DNA from: Capnocytophaga stomatis
GTDB lineage: Bacteria; Bacteroidota; Bacteroidia; Flavobacteriales; Flavobacteriaceae
Assembly: GCF_002302635.1 (NCBI RefSeq)
Contig: NZ_CP022387.1
Coordinates: 62,001-126,000, forward strand
DNA length: 64,000 nucleotides
Direction: 5' to 3'
Shown: positions 1 through 7,480 of the stretch, piece by piece
How positions within the stretch are numbered: the first letter of the stretch is position 1
Layout: each line of letters begins with the position of its first letter
Notes under the pieces: model-generated
What the model saw: the letters and a program-made list of their open reading frames with translations, nothing else
What the model was told of the DNA's origin: nothing
The model's database searches: none
Program-made: the position numbers and the translations under genes

Positions 1-711
1 TTTACGAATGGAATCGGCTGTTTGAATTTGTCCCTTATGCGGACGTACAATTTGTACTTGTTCTGAAAAAAATAAGCTATTTACACCAAAAACTTGTACC
101 GAAATAGATGAAATAAAATCAGATATTCTGCACAATTTCAATGATTTAATCAAATTACAAGCCCCGAAAGCAGTTGTAAGTTGTGTGCCTCCCAACAGAG
201 CTTCTGCTTCTTTATCTCTCAATTCTATGGGTTTCCATCCAAATTTAGATTCCAGTTCACAGGCAGAAAAAACCTTTCCTTTAATTCGTACTTCTCCTTC
301 TCCTATTAAAGGTAACGACAAGTGAGCCAGAGCAATACGGTCATCAGGATTGTTTTTAGAATACACCACAGGCAGTATGTTGTTATTAAAAAAATCAAGC
401 AAACGCTCCACAATTTCCAAACGAACGCCACTAAATCCGTAACACAGAGACTGAATTTTTAGAAACAACATTAATTTTACCACTTCATCAGGAACGGCTT
501 CTCCAACTCCGCTGGCATACGATTTAAGTATAAAATACTGATTATTAATATCTTTTTTTTGAGATTTGCTTAAAACTTCTTCATTCAGAAAAGCATTACA
601 TTTTTGCACATTAATTATTGCTTCTTCTGATAACTTCAGTCTGGTATCATTGATTAGCAGAGACTCAATGTGTTCCAAAATCAACACATCATTGGATATA
701 TAGTGAATCAT
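1..711 (-). CDS. Histidine/aromatic ammonia-lyase-like protein, N-terminal part, catalytic motifs missing
   Basis: The reading frame opens at ATG 711-709 and runs off the left edge, giving 237 residues of a family usually near 500 aa. It clearly aligns to the HAL/PAL fold: SYASGVGEAV (about 64-73), LKIQSLCYGFSG (about 84-95), ALAHLSLPLIGEGE (about 127-140) and LLGGTQ (172-177). The residues that make the family a lyase are absent. The Ala-Ser-Gly triad that forms the MIO cofactor is replaced by N-P-D at 121-123 (followed by the conserved D). The YGxNTGFG loop with the catalytic Tyr is not present before residue 64. The Asn of LLNGTQ is Gly174. Active lyases make urocanate or cinnamates; this one is probably not a lyase. 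It is divergent from the UMF1 transporter at 872. A second role, such as binding or regulation, is only inference. The C-terminal half is unseen. Confidence 0.85.
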   Translation of the reverse strand, partial: MIHYISNDVLILEHIESLLINDTRLKLSEEAIINVQKCNAFLNEEVLSKSQKKDINNQYFILKSYASGVGEAVPDEVVKLMLFLKIQSLCYGFSGVRLEIVERLLDFFNNNILPVVYSKNNPDDRIALAHLSLPLIGEGEVRIKGKVFSACELESKFGWKPIELRDKEAEALLGGTQLTTAFGACNLIKSLKLCRISDFISSISVQVFGVNSLFFSEQVQIVRPHKGQIQTADSIRK

Positions 712-828
712 ACTTTATTCATTCCTTTTAGGTGGACAAATATATGATTTTTTTGAATATACGAAAAATTACTCATCAAGTAGGCGATAATTTTTCTTAT
801 ATTATAAAGAAAAAATCTTAAAAAAGTG

Positions 829-836
829 TAAATTTG
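829..836 (+). promoter_or_regulatory. TAnnTTTG promoter box for the UMF1 transporter gene
   Basis: TAAATTTG fits the Bacteroidota -7 box and would start RNA near 843. This places the TTG at 842 at or before the transcript start and favours ATG 872 as the start codon. No clear TTTG is seen about 20 nt upstream. Confidence 0.4.
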
Positions 837-871
837 CCTCCTTGATAATTTTACTAACTAAAAAATTGCTT

Positions 872-2233
872 ATGGCAAATCAATTTCCACGCGGGCATAA
901 AAAACTTTTAAAGGCTTGGATATTATACGATTGGGCTAATTCTGTATATAGTTTAACCATCGTTTCTGCGGTATTCCCCATTTTTTACGGATTATTATTT
1001 AAAATTGCTGATATAACTCATATTCAATTATTTGGAATTGATTTTAAAAACACGGCGGTCATTACATTTGTTACCTCGTTGGCTTTTTTGGTAGTAGTTT
1101 TGGTTTCTCCTATTTTAAGCGGAATAGCTGATTATCTGGGAAATAAGAAAACTTTTATGAAGTTTTTTTGTTATTTGGGAGCAATTTCTTGTATTGGTTT
1201 GTACTGGTTTTCTCTGGAAAGCATATATTTTGGACTTACGTGCTATTTTTTGGGAGTTGTGGGCTTTTGGGGAAGCATTGTTTTTTATAATTCCTATTTG
1301 CCTGATATTGCCTTGCCGGAACAATATGATGAAGTGAGTGCTAAAGGATTCATTATGGGGTATTTAGGATGTACTACATTACTGATTTTTAATTTGGCAA
1401 TGGTGATGTATCCGGCTTTTTTTGGCATTGGAGGAGATGAAACCCAAGCTACACTTACAGCAATGAAAATTTCGTTTGTAACAGTAGGAATTTGGTGGAT
1501 TGCATTCAGCCAGTATTCTTTTAGGTATTTACCTGATTTTGAAAAGGGAAGAGGAAAAATAAATAAAGATATCATTTTTAACGGATATAAAGAATTACGA
1601 GGCGTTTGGAGAAAATTAAAAGAATCTAACCGATTGAAAATGTTTCTGTTTGCATTTTTTGTATATAGTATGGGAGTGCAAACCATTATGTTAGTTGCGA
1701 CTTATTTTGGTGAACAAGAAATTAAATGGAAAGGAGCCGAAGAACGTACTTTAGGACTCATAATCAGTATTTTAATCATTCAAATTGTAGCGATTTTCGG
1801 AGCCAAATTAACGGTTATAGCGGTCAAAAAAATAGGTCAAATCCCTGTACTGATTGCCTTAAATTGTATTTGGATTATCATTTGTTTGGTGGCTTATTTT
1901 ATTTATCTTCCAATACATTTTTATGCCACGGCAATGCTTGTGGGAATGGTAATGGGTGGAATTCAGACACTTTCTCGCTCTACTTATTCAAATTATTTAC
2001 CTGAAACAAAAGATACAACATCTTTTTTTAGTTTTTTTGACGTGGCTGAAAAAATTGGCATTGTTATTGGTATGGGAATATATGGTGCCATTGACCAATT
2101 TACCAATAATATGCGAAACTCAGTAGTTTTTTTGGTACTATTTTTTGGTTTCGGCGTATTTTTGTTATTGAAAGTTTTGAAGATGGAAAGAAGAAAAATG
2201 AAGTTAGAAAAACTTCAATCTAATTCCGATTAA
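872..2233 (+). CDS. UMF1-type major facilitator superfamily transporter
   Basis: Integral membrane protein of 453 aa with about twelve hydrophobic segments. The signature LYDWANSVYSLTI near the N terminus and the late segment LSRSTYSNYLPE followed by FFSFFDVAEKIG are characteristic of the UMF1 branch of the MFS, related to yeast vacuolar effluxer Atg22. Substrates of bacterial members are mostly unknown. I start it at ATG 872 (MANQFPRG), because the longer frame begins with TTG at 842 and a promoter box lies at 829-836. The C-terminal tail is basic and cytoplasmic (KMERRKMKLEK). It is divergent from the lyase-like gene and followed after 66 bp by a secreted protein gene. No substrate can be assigned. 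Confidence 0.85.
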   Translation: MANQFPRGHKKLLKAWILYDWANSVYSLTIVSAVFPIFYGLLFKIADITHIQLFGIDFKNTAVITFVTSLAFLVVVLVSPILSGIADYLGNKKTFMKFFCYLGAISCIGLYWFSLESIYFGLTCYFLGVVGFWGSIVFYNSYLPDIALPEQYDEVSAKGFIMGYLGCTTLLIFNLAMVMYPAFFGIGGDETQATLTAMKISFVTVGIWWIAFSQYSFRYLPDFEKGRGKINKDIIFNGYKELRGVWRKLKESNRLKMFLFAFFVYSMGVQTIMLVATYFGEQEIKWKGAEERTLGLIISILIIQIVAIFGAKLTVIAVKKIGQIPVLIALNCIWIIICLVAYFIYLPIHFYATAMLVGMVMGGIQTLSRSTYSNYLPETKDTTSFFSFFDVAEKIGIVIGMGIYGAIDQFTNNMRNSVVFLVLFFGFGVFLLLKVLKMERRKMKLEKLQSNSD

Positions 2234-2299
2234 TTTGTGAAATTTAATCAAAATTTGAAAATCAGATTCATTTTTTGATGATTTCTAATTTGAATTATT

Positions 2300-2953
2300 A
2301 TGAAAAAGAGAATTTTTGTTTGTTTGTTTGGATTTGTTGTCACTTTTGTTAAAGCACAAACTTTTGAAACTTCAAAAAAGGAAGTTCCCGTTGTAGTTCC
2401 GCTTGAAAATGCTCCCGAGCTGAATTCTTCTAACAATTTGTTTTCCTTGCCTTTATCTACAAAAAAAGATGAATCAGGTTCTCTGCTAAAAAAGCCGGAG
2501 AAAGAAATTAATTTCACAAAAAAAAGTGATTTAATCCGAAGAAAAGTTGATTTCAAGCCCAATTACCTAAATGATTATAAAAGAGAGGAATATGATGCTC
2601 CGAAAGGAAATCAATTTTTTGGAGATTTTGTAAGCAACGGAGGATTCGTAAACGTTTATTGCAGAGATTTTCAAGCCATTGATGGTGACCGAGTTAGCAT
2701 TTTGGTTAATGACAAAGTAGAAATCCACGATATTTTGCTATTGGGTGAATATGCTGGTTTTCAAATCAATTTAAAGCCCGGTTTTAACAAAATAGAATTT
2801 TTGGCTTTAAACCAAGGAGAATCAGGACCTAACACGGCAGATTTCAGAGTTTTGGACGACAGCGGGAAAGTTATCGCTCAAAATCAATGGAATTTGGCAA
2901 CAGGCTCAAAAGCTCAGTTTGTTATCATCAAAGAAGTTCAAAATCAGGAATAA
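2300..2953 (+). CDS. Secreted protein of unknown function
   Basis: 217 aa, not recognised as a named family. Residues 1-20 look like a signal peptide (basic MKKR, hydrophobic core, cleavage after VKAQ), so the protein is probably exported to the periplasm or outer surface. Residues 25-90 are polar and low in order, rich in Lys, Ser and Glu. From about residue 100 to the end there is a probable beta-rich domain, with alternating strands such as GFVNVYCRDF, DRVSILVND and FNKIEFLALNQGES. The pattern resembles small beta-sandwich modules in Bacteroidota secreted proteins, but I cannot name one. It sits 66 bp after the UMF1 transporter in the same direction and could be co-transcribed with it. Confidence 0.7.
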   Translation: MKKRIFVCLFGFVVTFVKAQTFETSKKEVPVVVPLENAPELNSSNNLFSLPLSTKKDESGSLLKKPEKEINFTKKSDLIRRKVDFKPNYLNDYKREEYDAPKGNQFFGDFVSNGGFVNVYCRDFQAIDGDRVSILVNDKVEIHDILLLGEYAGFQINLKPGFNKIEFLALNQGESGPNTADFRVLDDSGKVIAQNQWNLATGSKAQFVIIKEVQNQE

Positions 2954-3000
2954 GAAAAAAATTAAGTTTTTATATTATTCATTAATAAGTAGTTACACAT

Positions 3001-3450
3001 ATGGAAGCAAAGCAAGTTTTACAAGCATTTATTAATGAAATGAGAAATTTCGAGGAATTTTGGGGAGCTAATCTTCAAAGTTTCTTAAGCGACAGAAGTG
3101 AGGAAGGGTTATCGCGATTGAAAGAGAAATTGACGGAAGATAGTAATAATAATAGTAGAGCAAAAAGACTGTCCGATATAATTGATATTCAAGATAAATA
3201 TTTATCAAAAAAGGCTTTATCTTTAAAACAAGATAGACGCATAACACTGACTTACCAAATTCCACCCGAATACAACCAAACCATCATATGCGAACGAAAA
3301 ATTAATGATAAGAAATATGAAATTGATGTCTTAGATGATGACAATAACAAAAAGACTTATACTTTAATTTTAGAAAAAGGAGAGTGGAAAATAGACCAGA
3401 TGGCGTTTATGTATTACGATAAATGGAAAAAATCACGGCAATTATTTTAA
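3001..3450 (+). CDS. Small cytoplasmic protein, possible NTF2-fold immunity-like protein
   Basis: 149 aa, no signal peptide and no membrane segment. The N-terminal 60 residues are helical and charged (EEFWGANLQSFLSD). The C-terminal part alternates strands, ending with TYTLILEKGEWKIDQMAF and a Trp/Lys-rich tail. Helices followed by a curved sheet ending in a GEWKID-type strand resemble NTF2-like folds, including the NTF2-fold immunity proteins of Rhs and polymorphic toxins. That assignment is tentative. No toxin gene is visible beside it, so if it is an immunity protein it is an orphan. Its stop lies four bases from the convergent murB stop. The start at ATG 3001 is the only reasonable one. 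Confidence 0.65.
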   Translation: MEAKQVLQAFINEMRNFEEFWGANLQSFLSDRSEEGLSRLKEKLTEDSNNNSRAKRLSDIIDIQDKYLSKKALSLKQDRRITLTYQIPPEYNQTIICERKINDKKYEIDVLDDDNNKKTYTLILEKGEWKIDQMAFMYYDKWKKSRQLF

Positions 3451-3454
3451 AATC

Positions 3455-4474
3455 TTAAAATATATTTACTTCAAATTCCAAATCTATATCAAATTTTTCT
3501 TTTACCGTATTTTTCACAAAATGAGCTACTTGAAGGATTTCCAATCCGGTGGCATTGCCATAATTCACCAAAACGAGAGCTTGTTTTTCGTGCACACCTG
3601 CGTCACCTTTTCGGTAACCTTTTAGTCCGCAAGTATCTATAAGCCAACCAGCTGGAACTTTCGTATGATTATCATCAACAGAATAGAAAGGCATTTGAGG
3701 AAATTGTTTTTGTAAAGCTTCAAACTTAGTTTTTTCTATTATCGGATTTTTGAAAAAACTTCCACTGTTTCCTATTTGCTTAGGGTCGGGAAGTTTGCTT
3801 TGTCTGATAAAAATTACAGCTTGGGAAACGTCTTTCGGGGTTGGATTTGCAATCCCTTTTTCAGTCATAACTTTTTGAATGTCACCATATTTTATATTTA
3901 AAAAATGATTTCTTTTTGTTAGCTTGAATGTTACAGATGTGATTATATAATTTCCTTTTTCTTCATTTTTAAAGACAGACTCACGATACGAAAACTTACA
4001 ATCGGCATTAGTGAAAATTCTCTTTTCTTGAGTTTTTATATGGATTGCCTCACAACTTTCCATAACATCCTTAATTTCAACACCGTAAGCTCCAATGTTT
4101 TGCACCGGAGTAGTTCCAACATTCCCTGGTATAAGCGACAGATTCTCAAGTCCCCCAAAGTCTTGATTTAGTGTGTGTAATACAAATTCGTGCCAATTTT
4201 CACCAGCCTGAGCTTTAATCCAAACAAAATCATCGGTTTCTTTTTCTACAGAAATTCCCTTCAATTGTATGTAAAAAACAGGATTTTCAACATTTTTAGT
4301 CAAAAGCATATTACTTCCACCTCCCAAGACAAACGGATTTGAAAACTGTTTTAACGCTTCAATTAGCTCTTTTTCAGTTTGAATTTTAACAAATTCGCTT
4401 GATTGAACACCTATATTAAAGGTGTTGAAAGGTTTTAAAGATATTTTCTTCTCTGAAAGTATTCTTTTTGACAT
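3455..4474 (-). CDS. murB: UDP-N-acetylenolpyruvoylglucosamine reductase (MurB)
   Basis: Cytoplasmic FAD enzyme, 339 aa, that reduces UDP-GlcNAc-enolpyruvate to UDP-MurNAc with NADPH in the second committed step of peptidoglycan precursor synthesis. Visible motifs are FVLGGGSNMLLT (FAD-binding), the QNIGAYGVEIKD segment with its conserved Gly, SYRESVFK, and the catalytic Ser loop GNSGSFFKNP. The C-terminal domain has the long type I (E. coli-like) arrangement ending EVNIF. The frame extends upstream to 4534, but ATG 4474 (MSKRILSEKK) is preferred because a TATATTTG promoter box lies at 4506-4513 inside that extension. It converges with the small unknown gene at 3001 with only four bases between stops. 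Confidence 0.95.
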   Translation of the reverse strand: MSKRILSEKKISLKPFNTFNIGVQSSEFVKIQTEKELIEALKQFSNPFVLGGGSNMLLTKNVENPVFYIQLKGISVEKETDDFVWIKAQAGENWHEFVLHTLNQDFGGLENLSLIPGNVGTTPVQNIGAYGVEIKDVMESCEAIHIKTQEKRIFTNADCKFSYRESVFKNEEKGNYIITSVTFKLTKRNHFLNIKYGDIQKVMTEKGIANPTPKDVSQAVIFIRQSKLPDPKQIGNSGSFFKNPIIEKTKFEALQKQFPQMPFYSVDDNHTKVPAGWLIDTCGLKGYRKGDAGVHEKQALVLVNYGNATGLEILQVAHFVKNTVKEKFDIDLEFEVNIF

Positions 4475-4505
4475 AATTGTATTTTTGATTGTGATTTCTT
4501 TTTTG

Positions 4506-4513
4506 CAAATATA
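4506..4513 (-). promoter_or_regulatory. TAnnTTTG promoter box for murB
   Basis: On the minus strand this reads TATATTTG. Transcription would begin near 4499, about 25 nt before ATG 4474, which excludes the longer reading frame. The -33 element is not obvious. Confidence 0.45.
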
Positions 4514-4668
4514 CAAAACGACTAAAAATTTCACGCATATTTTTCATTTTTTAATCTGTATTTGAAATAACTTTTCTGTGTTCTGAAAAAGAAAAATTTA
4601 AAATGTTAAGAATCTGTACACTTTAAGAAAAAATGTCAACTGATTTCGCATACGGATATTTCTCAAAC

Positions 4669-4698
4669 TTGTTACTTCAAAAAAAATTACTACTTTTG
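4669..4698 (+). promoter_or_regulatory. Bacteroidota-type promoter for ybaB
   Basis: TTG at 4669-4671, a 19-nt spacer and TACTTTTG at 4691-4698 match the -33/-7 pattern. The transcript would start near 4705, 20 nt before the ybaB ATG. Confidence 0.55.
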
Positions 4699-4724
4699 TC
4701 CACAAGAAAAAATCACAATAAAAT

Positions 4725-5042
4725 ATGTTTGGAGACCTTATGGGAATGATGGGTAAATTAAAAGAAACCCAGCAAAAAATTGAAGAAACAAAACAGCGTT
4801 TAAATCACGTTTTGATAGATGAAGTTTCACCAAATGGCGAAATTAAAGTTACTGTTACAGCCAATCGGGAAATAAAATCAATTGAAATTAGTGAGAATTT
4901 GCTTTCTGATAAGGAAGAATTAGAAGATTATTTGGTTCTTACATTAAATAAAGCAATTGAAAAAACCACACAAATCAATGAAAATGAGTTGGCTGCCGTT
5001 GCTAAACAAGGAATGCCTAACATACCGGGGCTTTTTTCATAA
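4725..5042 (+). CDS. ybaB: YbaB/EbfC-family nucleoid-associated protein
   Basis: 105 aa, the normal length for this small DNA-binding family. It begins [19 protein letters not shown], the usual Met/Gly-rich head and amphipathic helix. The middle is a beta-strand hairpin ([17 protein letters not shown]), and a helix rich in Asn/Glu/Lys carries the dimer interface. YbaB dimers coat DNA and influence nucleoid structure. In many genomes the gene lies beside dnaX and recR; here it is followed by parA after 56 bp, so the context is chromosome organisation. It has its own promoter at 4669-4698. Confidence 0.9.
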   Translation: MFGDLMGMMGKLKETQQKIEETKQRLNHVLIDEVSPNGEIKVTVTANREIKSIEISENLLSDKEELEDYLVLTLNKAIEKTTQINENELAAVAKQGMPNIPGLFS

Positions 5043-5098
5043 AGGAACTTCAACTTTCATATAAAACATTACTTTCAAGATAATTAAAATTTAAGATT

Positions 5099-5866
5099 AT
5101 GGGCAAAATAATTGCTGTTGCAAATCAAAAAGGAGGCGTGGGAAAAACCACAACTTCAGTAAATCTGGCGGCTTCTTTAGGTGTACTTGAGAAGAAAGTG
5201 TTGCTTATTGATGCTGATCCTCAAGCAAATGCCACTTCAGGATTGGGTATCGACATCGATTCGATTGAGCACGGAACTTACGAGCTTTTGGAACACACTG
5301 TGGAGGCAAAGGATATGATTATCCATACGGAATCACCAAACTTGGATTTGATTGCAGCACATATTGACTTGGTAGCTATTGAAATTGAGTTAGTTGATAA
5401 AGAACAACGCGAATTTATGCTCAAAAAAGCGTTAGAGCCCATCAAAGACCAATATGATTTTATCTTGATTGATTGTGCTCCTTCCTTGGGTTTAATTACA
5501 TTGAATGCCTTGACGGCTGCAAACTCTGTTATTATTCCTATTCAATGCGAATATTTTGCTTTGGAAGGGCTTGGAAAGCTTCTGAACACTATCAAACAAG
5601 TTCAAAAAGTATTTAATCCGAATTTGGATATCGAAGGACTTCTTTTAACGATGTATGATGCTCGTTTACGTCTTTCAAATCAGGTAGTTGAGGAAGTTCA
5701 GAAGCATTTCAGTGATATGGTTTTCAAAACTATTATCCAACGAAATGTTCGCTTGAGTGAAGCTCCGAGCTTTGGTGAAACAATCATCAATTATGATGCA
5801 ACCAGCAAAGGAGCCACAAATCATATTAATTTGGCACAGGAAATTATTGACAAAAATAAAGTTTAA
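5099..5866 (+). CDS. parA: ParA/Soj chromosome-partitioning ATPase
   Basis: 255 aa Walker-type ATPase of the ParA/MinD family. The deviant Walker A motif KGGVGKTTTSVNLA (about residues 11-24) has both signature lysines. Walker A' is LLIDADPQANAT and Walker B is DFILIDCAPSLG. It lacks the N-terminal helix-turn-helix of plasmid type Ia ParA proteins, so it is a chromosomal Soj type. It binds DNA non-specifically when ATP-bound and drives origin segregation together with ParB. It is followed after nine bases by parB, clearly in one operon. No parS-like palindrome is visible close by. Confidence 0.95.
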   Translation: MGKIIAVANQKGGVGKTTTSVNLAASLGVLEKKVLLIDADPQANATSGLGIDIDSIEHGTYELLEHTVEAKDMIIHTESPNLDLIAAHIDLVAIEIELVDKEQREFMLKKALEPIKDQYDFILIDCAPSLGLITLNALTAANSVIIPIQCEYFALEGLGKLLNTIKQVQKVFNPNLDIEGLLLTMYDARLRLSNQVVEEVQKHFSDMVFKTIIQRNVRLSEAPSFGETIINYDATSKGATNHINLAQEIIDKNKV

Positions 5867-5875
5867 ATCACATAA

Positions 5876-6817
5876 ATGGCTAAAGCATTCAAAAAACAAG
5901 CCTTAGGAAGAGGTGTTTCGGTTATATTCGGAAATAATCCGGACAATGATATTAATTCGGTAAAGGACAAAGACGCCGAAAAAGTAGTAGGCAACATCAT
6001 TGAACTAGAGCTTGATTTTATAGAAGTAAATCCTTTTCAACCTCGTACTTCTTTTAATGAAGAAGAACTTAAAGGATTGGCTTCCTCTATTGAAGAATTA
6101 GGTGTTATTCAACCTATTACCGTTCGGAAAATTGGATTTAATAAGTTCCAATTGGTTTCCGGTGAGCGTCGTTTCAGAGCTTCGAAGTTGGCAGGATTGA
6201 AAACTATTCCCGCTTACGTTCGTATTGCTGATGATAACGAATCCCTTACAATGGCTTTGGTTGAAAATATCCAACGCCAAGATTTAGACCCAATTGAAAT
6301 AGCTTTGTCTTACCAACGCTTAATTGAGGAGATTAACCTCACTCAAGACCAAATGAGTAAACGTGTTGGTAAGAAACGTTCTACAATCACTAACTATTTG
6401 AGGCTTTTAAAGTTAGCTCCTGTAATTCAAACAGGAATTCGTGACGGATTTATTTCTATGGGACACGGACGTGCCATTATCACCATCGAAAATCCTGAGC
6501 AACAGGTAGATATCTACCAACAAATTGTTTCTCAAAATTTGTCTGTTCGTGAAACGGAAGATTTAGTCCGAAGAATCCAAAACCCTGATTTAGAAACTAC
6601 TGAAAACGAGATATCAGAAGGTGACACTTCTAAAAATCAGAACTTAAAAGCAGGGATTCCTTCGTACATTCAGGAAAATTTGGACAATTTCAGTCACTTT
6701 TTCGGTACGAAAGTTTCTGTAAAAGTTGCTAAAAACGGTAAAGGGACATTAACAATCCCCTTTTCTTCGGAAGAAGATTTTAAACGTATTCAAAGTCTGT
6801 TGAATAAAAATGTCTAA
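5876..6817 (+). CDS. parB: ParB/Spo0J chromosome-partitioning protein
   Basis: 313 aa. The N terminus KKQALGRGVSVIFG is the ParA-stimulating peptide region. The ParB/Sulfiredoxin nuclease-like domain follows, with NPFQPRTSFNEEEL (box I), the CTP-binding signature GERRFRASKLAG (box II) and ALVENIQRQDLDPIE (box III). Next is a helix-turn-helix (TQDQMSKRVGKKRSTITNYL) and a C-terminal dimer domain (GKGTLTIPFSSEED). The length and order are standard. Its last eight bases overlap the start of the next gene, so translation is probably coupled. Confidence 0.95.
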   Translation: MAKAFKKQALGRGVSVIFGNNPDNDINSVKDKDAEKVVGNIIELELDFIEVNPFQPRTSFNEEELKGLASSIEELGVIQPITVRKIGFNKFQLVSGERRFRASKLAGLKTIPAYVRIADDNESLTMALVENIQRQDLDPIEIALSYQRLIEEINLTQDQMSKRVGKKRSTITNYLRLLKLAPVIQTGIRDGFISMGHGRAIITIENPEQQVDIYQQIVSQNLSVRETEDLVRRIQNPDLETTENEISEGDTSKNQNLKAGIPSYIQENLDNFSHFFGTKVSVKVAKNGKGTLTIPFSSEEDFKRIQSLLNKNV

Positions 6818-7421
6818 ATCAATTGTTTTCATATTTATAATGTGGCTTAGCTTGTATGTATCGTATGCACAGCAAGGAGTTGGTGTACAAGATACATTAC
6901 AAGCGAAAGCTGTAAAAAATGAATATCAAATAGCACAACAACCCACTTGGAATACAGACCCTCTTTCTCCTGCAAAGGCAGCGTTTTACTCTGCTGTTCT
7001 CCCTGGTTTGGGGCAAATTTATAACAAAAGTTATTGGAAAGTTCCTCTCGTTTATGGAGCTATCGGAACGGGAGTTTACTTTTATATCCGAAATACAAAG
7101 GAATTCAACCGATACCAAACAGCGTATAAAAGGCGAATGGCAGGGCATACCGATGATGAATTTTACGGAAATAGGAGCGATGGTCAGCCGCGTTTAAGCA
7201 CCGACGGCTTGCGTAGAGCACAACAATTTTACAGAAGAAATCAGGAACTTTCCTTGCTAATTACAGCAGGTTTGTACGCACTTAACATCATCGAAGCCAA
7301 TGTAGATGCACACTTAAAGCAATTCAATGTAGATGAGCGTCTTTCTGTTGAGCCTTTTTTTCAATCAAATGAGGTAAATGCAAAGCCTATGTTTGGAATA
7401 ACAATGCAATATCGTTTTTAA
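6810..7421 (+). CDS. DUF5683 family envelope protein
   Basis: 203 aa with a signal peptide (hydrophobic residues 3-19, ending SYAQ). The core region SPAKAAFYSAVLPGLGQIYNKSYWKVP is typical of DUF5683 proteins of Bacteroidota, followed by a hydrophobic helix (LVYGAIGTGVYFYI) and a second one near LLITAGLYALNIIEANVDAHL. It ends in a short beta-like tail with an aromatic final residue, YRF. A membrane location is likely; the function is not known. It overlaps parB by eight bases. In related genomes this gene is commonly kept next to parAB, which is family knowledge from memory rather than something shown here. Confidence 0.8.
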   Translation: MSKSIVFIFIMWLSLYVSYAQQGVGVQDTLQAKAVKNEYQIAQQPTWNTDPLSPAKAAFYSAVLPGLGQIYNKSYWKVPLVYGAIGTGVYFYIRNTKEFNRYQTAYKRRMAGHTDDEFYGNRSDGQPRLSTDGLRRAQQFYRRNQELSLLITAGLYALNIIEANVDAHLKQFNVDERLSVEPFFQSNEVNAKPMFGITMQYRF

Positions 7422-7480
7422 TACTTTCTTCCTCAAAGATGTAATCAACTTTAAATGTATTGTATTAAATCCCTGTCCAA

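Noticed and set aside
842-871. Upstream TTG start giving ten extra residues to the UMF1 transporter
   Set aside because: The extension has no family resemblance, and a promoter box at 829-836 puts the transcript start at about that point.
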